A DNA stretch of 48,408 bases from a virus, in the IMG/VR virus record IMGVR_UViG_3300021406_000004, positions 1-48,408 of that record; one strand, written 5' to 3'. Position 1 is the first letter of the stretch, and every line of letters starts with the position of its first letter. The notes under the pieces were generated by a model. That model made no database searches, was not told where the DNA came from, and saw only the letters and a program-made list of their open reading frames with translations. Of this stretch, positions 44,108-48,408 are shown one piece after another. Made by a program: the position numbers and the translations under genes.

Positions 44108-44587
44108 ATGGAGACATTTCCTCGCAGGCCATTTCCTCGCAGGCCCATCAAGGATCGCGTGATCGTGCGCGAGATTCCGCTCAATGAGATTTACCAGCAG
44201 TCCGACATCGCCATCCCGCTCGACGATGAGCGCGTGAAGGATCGCTCCGACCGGGGCGTGGTGGTGGCAGTCGGCTATGGCGTGTGTGAAGTCAAGATAG
44301 GCGAAACCGTATTCTTCGACGAGTTCGCGCTCTGCGATCCGGTGTTCCTGAACCCCGCAGACAAGCGCCGCGCCGACCTGCCGAAGTACTGGCAGATTCG
44401 GGAGGATGATCTGAAGGGCGTGCTCGTCTGTGAGTCTCAACAGCCCGTAGAGGGCTGTGGCAAGACTTGGGGAGGCATCGGCAACGAAATAATGCGCTGT
44501 ATTCGCGAGAAGGGACATTCCGGCGCTTGTGTTGCTTTACATCCCGACCCATACTTCTTTGACGAGCACAAGTCGGCCTATGCGTGA
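44108..44587 (+). CDS. GroES-like co-chaperonin with C-terminal Cys extension
   Basis: 159 residues, AAGGAGACGTAA before the ATG. Residues about 13-90 match Cpn10: PIKDRVIVREIPLNEIYQQS, a mobile-loop-like IAIPLDDERVKDRSDRG, then VVVAVGYGVCEVKIGETVFF, DEFALCDPVFLN (compare GroES K-x-G-D-x-V-x-F). It would cap host GroEL to fold the capsid protein, as T4 gp31 does. The remaining about 60 residues add CESQQPVEGCGKTWGG and MRCIREKGHSGAC, a possible zinc site unseen in bacterial GroES. Directly downstream of capsid and Endo VII genes. Confidence 0.75.
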   Translation: METFPRRPFPRRPIKDRVIVREIPLNEIYQQSDIAIPLDDERVKDRSDRGVVVAVGYGVCEVKIGETVFFDEFALCDPVFLNPADKRRADLPKYWQIREDDLKGVLVCESQQPVEGCGKTWGGIGNEIMRCIREKGHSGACVALHPDPYFFDEHKSAYA

Positions 44588-45212
44588 GTGTCCTGAATGG
44601 TTTCAGCGTGAGCTGGCGCGCATCGGCGGGCGAAACCCTTATGGCGATCCTATCTTCAAGCTCGTTTGGAGCCCGACCGAGAGGCGCACCGTGGGAGGAC
44701 GATTCCATGACGGGTACGTGGGCTATCGGGAGATGCGCGGCGTTCCCGGCGCTCCCTGCTGGTGTCTCATGGTCTGGGAGCCAAGGGAAGTTCAGGGCTC
44801 CTACGAGCGCTGGCTTTACGACTACCGCGACCCGGAAACCGGCCTTCTCGATTGCGGCCGATACCCGATCCATGGGCGCTACCGTGCGCTGCAGCGCTTC
44901 ATCCACAACGAAATCGTCCATGGGCAGATGACGACCTTCCGCATGGAGCCCTGCGGGCTGATGCTCGACCTCATGCTGCCCATGCTGATGCGCTGGCGCA
45001 GGCTGTCGGATCAGGCCAAGGTGGCGGCGCTGCAGCAGGAGGAGCAGTTGGAGAAAGACCGCTTCCTCGCCAAGGCCAAGGACGCGCGCGCTGGATGCCG
45101 CATTTCGCGCGGATCGCAGCTGGTGCAGAAGCGGGCGGAAATCATTGAAAGCGGATTCCGGCAGGCGATGGCCATGGCTGCGCATACCGGACTCGGCATG
45201 AGAGTGGAATAA
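44580..45212 (+). CDS. Hypothetical protein of the head-completion region
   Basis: 210 residues; start at ATG 44580 overlaps the GroES-like stop. MRECPEWFQRELARIGGRNP, YGDPIFKLVWSPTERRTVGG, YREMRGVPGAPCWCLMVWEP, SYERWLYDYRDPETGLLDCG form a compact alpha/beta region with a GLLDCGRYP turn; the rest is helical (RRLSDQAKVAALQQEEQLEK). No family recognised. Context suggests head assembly or accessory function. Confidence 0.65.
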   Translation: MRECPEWFQRELARIGGRNPYGDPIFKLVWSPTERRTVGGRFHDGYVGYREMRGVPGAPCWCLMVWEPREVQGSYERWLYDYRDPETGLLDCGRYPIHGRYRALQRFIHNEIVHGQMTTFRMEPCGLMLDLMLPMLMRWRRLSDQAKVAALQQEEQLEKDRFLAKAKDARAGCRISRGSQLVQKRAEIIESGFRQAMAMAAHTGLGMRVE

Positions 45213-45223
45213 GGAGACGCCAC

Positions 45224-46045
45224 ATGGGAAGTCCTACGATCAGCATCAACAAGAACCTCACCGTGAACGAGATGCGCCGCGCCAACCCGGCGGAATTCAA
45301 TCCCATCATCAACGCGCGGGCGATTCGGTCGCCGCTGAGGATGATCCACATCTTCAGCGTGGCCAAGCGCTCGTTCCTGAAGCGCCACATGCCGCTGTTT
45401 CCCAAGCTGAAGCTTCAGGGCTGCGAGGGTGGAGAGCGCTGGGTGCGCTGCTGCTCGTTCCCCGATCCGATTCCGCAGGTGTGCCCAGACCTTGAGCGCG
45501 GCGGGACGCGGACCGATGAGAATGACGCGTGGGTTGCGGCAGTCGATCTTCTGGCGCCGGGCAACTTCACCATGGACCCCTTCGCCGGGTCAGACAATCC
45601 GGCGTACTTCGAGAACGCTTCGGGAACCAACCTGATCTGCGAAGGCGTGTGGCCTTCGGCCAACGAGGAGCCTACCGAGGAGGAAATCAAGCACGCCGAG
45701 AAGATGCGCGACAACCGTTATCGCTGGCTCACTGGGCAGGCTACTCGGCTGGCCGCAACCTCGACGGCGCTGCTGAATGAGTTCCTGCAGACCAATCCCG
45801 ACACTCATATCGCCATGGATGCGCTGGGGCTGACGGCATCGTGGCACACGCATTCCGAAGTCAAGGTTCTCTGCCCCAACTGTGGCGATGCGATCAAGCA
45901 GGGAATCGCGTTCCACCAGTCCTCGGCCGGCATCCTGTGCGTGCTCGACCCGCAGCGAGCCTTCAAGGCGGGAGCGATCACGCGGGAACGGATGGAGGAT
46001 CTGGTTACTCAACCCTTGGAGGCTGCGAAGCCTAAAAAGGGGTAG
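45224..46045 (+). CDS. Zinc-ribbon-containing hypothetical protein
   Basis: 273 residues, AAGGAGACGCCAC before the ATG. First part: NARAIRSPLRMIHIFSVAKR, SFLKRHMPLFPKLKLQGCEG, with FPDPIPQVCPDLERGGTRTD. A middle coiled region follows (EEEIKHAEKMRDNRYRWLTG). Near the end VLCPNCGDAIKQGIAFHQSS is a CxxC motif followed by a second single Cys (ILCVLDPQ), possibly zinc. Homologous proteins with such a layout accompany podovirus-like head genes as far as I recall, but I assign no function. Confidence 0.62.
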   Translation: MGSPTISINKNLTVNEMRRANPAEFNPIINARAIRSPLRMIHIFSVAKRSFLKRHMPLFPKLKLQGCEGGERWVRCCSFPDPIPQVCPDLERGGTRTDENDAWVAAVDLLAPGNFTMDPFAGSDNPAYFENASGTNLICEGVWPSANEEPTEEEIKHAEKMRDNRYRWLTGQATRLAATSTALLNEFLQTNPDTHIAMDALGLTASWHTHSEVKVLCPNCGDAIKQGIAFHQSSAGILCVLDPQRAFKAGAITRERMEDLVTQPLEAAKPKKG

Positions 46046-46117
46046 CTTCGTGGAGGGAGGGGGCTGAACTGGCGGTGTTGTCTCCATCGCTGCCGTCGGC
46101 TCATCTCCCTCCCGAAG
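46046..46117 (+). promoter_or_regulatory. Long stem-loop between head genes
   Basis: CTTCG-(T)-GGAGGGAG (46046-46059) pairs with CTCCCTCCCGAAG (46105-46117): 13 base pairs with one bulge, enclosing a second stem GGTG...CATC. It starts at the preceding stop codon and ends immediately before the AAAGGA of the next gene. Similar stop-to-RBS structured spacers occur after portal and scaffold genes. Confidence 0.55.
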
Positions 46118-46129
46118 AAAGGATTCATT

Positions 46130-46960
46130 ATGCAGGCGGTTGTCGGCGGAAACATCGTATATCCCAGCCTCACCGAGGTCTGCAACCTGTTTCGCACCCA
46201 GATCAACGATACCGGGAATAACACCATGGGGTCGGGAACGGGCACAGGAGCGCAGCAGGGCGTCATCATGCCCAACTCGAATCCTGATCTGCTGACTTTC
46301 CTGACCTCTGGCATCAACACGCTGTTTTCCGACCTGCGCAACGTTGGCTCGCCCGAGTTGATCCTCGACAACTACATCCTGACCGGGCTGCCGGCGCTTA
46401 CTCAGCAGAACGCAGCGGTGCAGGTGTCGATCGCTTACTCAGGCTTCTTCGACGGCTTCCAGTGGCATTCCCAATGGACGCTGCCCATCGGCACATCGCG
46501 GGTGCTGGCGCTATACGAGCGGCAGACGGGGATCAATGAGGACTTCGTTCCCATGCAGCCTGCGCCCTTCGGACTGCCATCGGTGCTGCAGGGCCAGCGC
46601 CAGGCTTTTTGGGAGATGCGGCAGGGGCAAGTCTGGATGCCGGGCGCCACAGTGCAGACCGATATTCGCATCCGGACCCGGATCGCGTTCCCCACTCTTC
46701 TTTCGCCCAAGAACCTGAACTTTGATACGACCTACATTCCGATCCTGAACTGCGGCGATGCGGTGATGGCGAAGATGCTCAAACGCTATGCCACACGCTT
46801 CGCGCCCGAGTCTTACCAGATGGCGAAGGACATGGAAACGGATGAGATGGACAAGCTGAAATTCGAGGCCGTGCGGCAGATGCAGGCCAACGAGAATCAG
46901 CGCGCAGCATTTGGCGATGAAGCGGTCACGGACTTTGGAATCGCATGGTCCTGGCTTTAA
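46130..46960 (+). CDS. Putative head-tail adaptor / connector protein
   Basis: 276 residues, AAAGGA upstream. The N-terminus SLTEVCNLFRTQINDTGNNT is followed by a Gly-rich loop. A beta region (AAVQVSIAYSGFFDGFQWHS, VWMPGATVQTDIRIRTRIAF) precedes a helical end: DAVMAKMLKRYATRFAPESY, MAKDMETDEMDKLKFEAVRQ. Position between capsid-assembly and tail-hub genes suits a structural connector or collar protein. Assignment as adaptor is positional inference. Confidence 0.6.
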   Translation: MQAVVGGNIVYPSLTEVCNLFRTQINDTGNNTMGSGTGTGAQQGVIMPNSNPDLLTFLTSGINTLFSDLRNVGSPELILDNYILTGLPALTQQNAAVQVSIAYSGFFDGFQWHSQWTLPIGTSRVLALYERQTGINEDFVPMQPAPFGLPSVLQGQRQAFWEMRQGQVWMPGATVQTDIRIRTRIAFPTLLSPKNLNFDTTYIPILNCGDAVMAKMLKRYATRFAPESYQMAKDMETDEMDKLKFEAVRQMQANENQRAAFGDEAVTDFGIAWSWL

Positions 46961-46965
46961 TCCAC

Positions 46966-46982
46966 AGCCGTGAGGAACGGCT
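46966..46982 (+). promoter_or_regulatory. Small intergenic hairpin
   Basis: AGCCGT-GAGGA-ACGGCT, a perfect 6-bp stem whose loop reads GAGGA, lies shortly after the preceding stop codon. No T-tract follows on the plus strand. It might protect or punctuate the late mRNA; the SD-like loop is curious but not near a start codon. Confidence 0.4.
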
Positions 46983-47020
46983 AAAACAATAGCATTTCGC
47001 CCGAGGAGGACGAACCCAAC

Positions 47021-47650
47021 ATGGCAGTTAATTTCGCAGTGATTCGCAATCCTTACCCGCACGGTGTGCAGGTCAACGTCAACAAGACCATCATCGAAGG
47101 CCAGCTGCTCGCCTACACCACCACCAATGCGCTGGTGCCCATCACCAGCTTCTCCATCACATCGAATGTGGCCACCCTCATCACCGGCCCCAACACCTTC
47201 ACCGTCGGTGGCGGGGACGTAATCACCATTGCCGGGGCGTCTGGCGCGGCGGGCATCCTGAATGGGAGTTTCACCACCAACTCGGCAACCTCGACCACCA
47301 TCCTCATCCCGCTCACTCACGCCAATGTGGCGTCTACGCCCTGCACCGGGCTCGCTACGCTGACGCCCAACTATGCGACGGGTGGACTCGCGCTCGGCAG
47401 CTTTATTGATGTGCAGACCGGGTTGGTCGAGCCGATCGGGACTCTTGGCCCGCTGGCAGTTCCCGACTGGTATGCGGTGCGGTCACTGCTCGGAGCGCGC
47501 ACCTATACGGTGAACGCCAGCGTGGCGACTTCGGCTGCTCCGGCGCTGGTGCTCAGTTACACCCTCGCGGGTGTGCAGGCGACCAATGCCGCGGCGGTTC
47601 CGTCCGATATGATCGGGTTCAGGTTCGAGTACGTCAAGAACGCATACTAA
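47021..47650 (+). CDS. Structural protein with FCCH-like beta module
   Basis: 209 residues, GAGGAGG upstream. Residues about 40-108 hold the beta module ITSFSITSNVATLITGPNTF, GGDVITIAGASGAAGILNGS, TTILIPLTHANVAST, with close parallels in the 8073 gene product. N-terminus MAVNFAVIRNPYPHGVQVNV, C-terminus SDMIGFRFEYVKNAY. All-beta proteins of this size next to capsid and hub genes may be decoration proteins, minor head proteins or tail components. The stop overlaps the hub start (TAATG). Confidence 0.72.
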   Translation: MAVNFAVIRNPYPHGVQVNVNKTIIEGQLLAYTTTNALVPITSFSITSNVATLITGPNTFTVGGGDVITIAGASGAAGILNGSFTTNSATSTTILIPLTHANVASTPCTGLATLTPNYATGGLALGSFIDVQTGLVEPIGTLGPLAVPDWYAVRSLLGARTYTVNASVATSAAPALVLSYTLAGVQATNAAAVPSDMIGFRFEYVKNAY

Positions 47651-48408
47651 TGGGCGGATTCCACGGAAATTCCGGCGCTCCCCTGGTGCTGTCGGGGCTT
47701 GGCGGGCTGGTAACGCTCGCCGGCTCCGACAGTGTACCCATGGGAGCCTCTCCGCGCACCTACGACACGGATTTCGATGTCGGAAACGCTAAGACGCGCC
47801 CCGGCTTAACGAATGTCTACCCTATCGCCAATGCCTCTATCGGACCTAACCCTCCGACACTGGCTGCTTCGACGACGTGGACCGATCCCAATGCCCTGCT
47901 GACCACCGGAGTTTCCTTCGCGTCCGTGGGAGCGCCCGGATCTCCGGTTGACTTCATCACCGCGACCGAGTTCGCCTTCAACGTGCCATCGACCACCACG
48001 GTGGTGGGACTGACGGTCTCGCTGACCGCCTATGCGACGGTGGCGACAGGCGTGTTCCTGACCGCGCAGCTGGTGGTCAATGGGACGCCCATCGGAGTGA
48101 TCAAGCAGACGCTTTTGCCCGACGTGCCGACCGTCCTGACTTTCGGCGCACCCACTGACAACTGGGGCAACGTGCTGTCGATGGCGGTGGTAAACGAGGC
48201 CAGCTTTGGCATCCAGTTCTCGGCCTGGAGTTTGACCGCCCTGCAGACCGCCTTCATCAATGGCTGCACCATGACGATCGGTGCCAATACCGGCACGTCG
48301 AACTTTCAGTACATCACCACTTTCACCGCGCAGGATGGTTCGGTGAGGAACCTTGCCCTCGACGCTTCAGGGAATTTCTACGTCGAGAACCTGACCAGCG
48401 CTCCGGGC
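47650..48408 (+). CDS. Giant tail hub protein (5' part; continues at base 1)
   Basis: Start ATG 47650 overlaps the previous stop (TAATG). The frame runs without a stop to the window end and continues through the circular junction to 3577, giving 1402 residues. The start MGGFHGNSGAPLVLSGLGGL and ASPRTYDTDFDVGNAKTRPG with L-T-N-V-Y-P is a pattern I associate with hub or stabilisation proteins that open by attaching to the head-tail channel (D-F-D-V-x-x-x-x-x-R-P-G). The rest of this part is a beta-sandwich (TTVVGLTVSLTAYATVATGV). Bases 48282-48408 duplicate 1-127. Confidence 0.8.
   Translation, partial: MGGFHGNSGAPLVLSGLGGLVTLAGSDSVPMGASPRTYDTDFDVGNAKTRPGLTNVYPIANASIGPNPPTLAASTTWTDPNALLTTGVSFASVGAPGSPVDFITATEFAFNVPSTTTVVGLTVSLTAYATVATGVFLTAQLVVNGTPIGVIKQTLLPDVPTVLTFGAPTDNWGNVLSMAVVNEASFGIQFSAWSLTALQTAFINGCTMTIGANTGTSNFQYITTFTAQDGSVRNLALDASGNFYVENLTSAPG
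48282..48408. repeat. Terminal direct repeat, right copy
   Basis: Identical over all 127 bases to the left end of the window, see the entry at 1-127. Removing it leaves a 48281-bp circle. Confidence 0.95.

Overview
This window reads as one complete tailed-phage genome, linearised at an arbitrary point of a circular assembly. Bases 1-127 recur exactly at 48282-48408, and joining the ends fuses two open reading frames into one uninterrupted 1402-residue gene, so the unique genome is 48281 bp. Terminase, portal, HK97-type capsid and spike genes are present. I see no tape-measure protein, tail tube or sheath, which suggests a short-tailed (podovirus-like) particle. No integrase, C1-type repressor or DNA polymerase is recognisable. 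The host is not named by any gene. An acidobacterial soil host is an inference from moderately high GC, signal peptides ending in ...A-x-G-Q, and a concanavalin-like domain of a style I associate with Acidobacteriota surface proteins.

Layout. (1) 32.5-48.3 kb joined to 1-15.7 kb, plus strand: a RepL-like winged-helix protein, small and large terminase, a run of tiny genes, portal, scaffold-like protein, major capsid protein, an endonuclease VII-like gene, a GroES-like co-chaperonin, head-completion candidates, the giant tail hub candidate, a GNAT-like protein, three Ala/Gln-rich putative ejection proteins, fibre adaptor proteins, and two very large beta-helix spike proteins that both begin with a Sec signal peptide. 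(2) 15.7-18.4 kb, plus strand: small membrane, zinc-finger and lipoprotein genes that look like a lysis cassette, though no endolysin is recognisable. (3) 18.4-30.6 kb, minus strand: a long, tightly overlapped operon with VRR-NUC nuclease, HTH protein, putative helicase loader, DUF1376-HNH replication protein, YqaJ/lambda-type exonuclease, nucleotidyltransferase-like protein, ERF annealing protein, a collagen-like/LamG-like protein, two small secreted Cys proteins and several micro membrane proteins. It ends at a clear intrinsic terminator at 18.43-18.46 kb. (4) 30.6-32.4 kb: a switch region with divergent promoters, small accessory genes on both strands, a minus-strand terminator, and about 470 bp of non-coding DNA with inverted DnaA-box-like sequences, the best candidate for the replication origin.

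How it fits together: the left-going operon supplies recombination (ERF plus exonuclease) and replication recruitment (DUF1376 protein and loader-like protein), while polymerase and helicase would come from the host. The right-going genes package DNA and build capsid and short tail. The phage appears to bring its own GroES partner for capsid folding.

The most unusual signals are regulatory RNA and gene-start signals: a candidate pseudoknot that would mask the Shine-Dalgarno of the DUF1376 gene, a free-standing promoter-to-terminator small RNA, a 130-nt pseudoknot-capable element after the portal gene, a duplicated hairpin leader, and four accessory genes whose promoters place transcription start at or within two bases of the start codon (leaderless). 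Also notable are the exported, cysteine-rich spike proteins.
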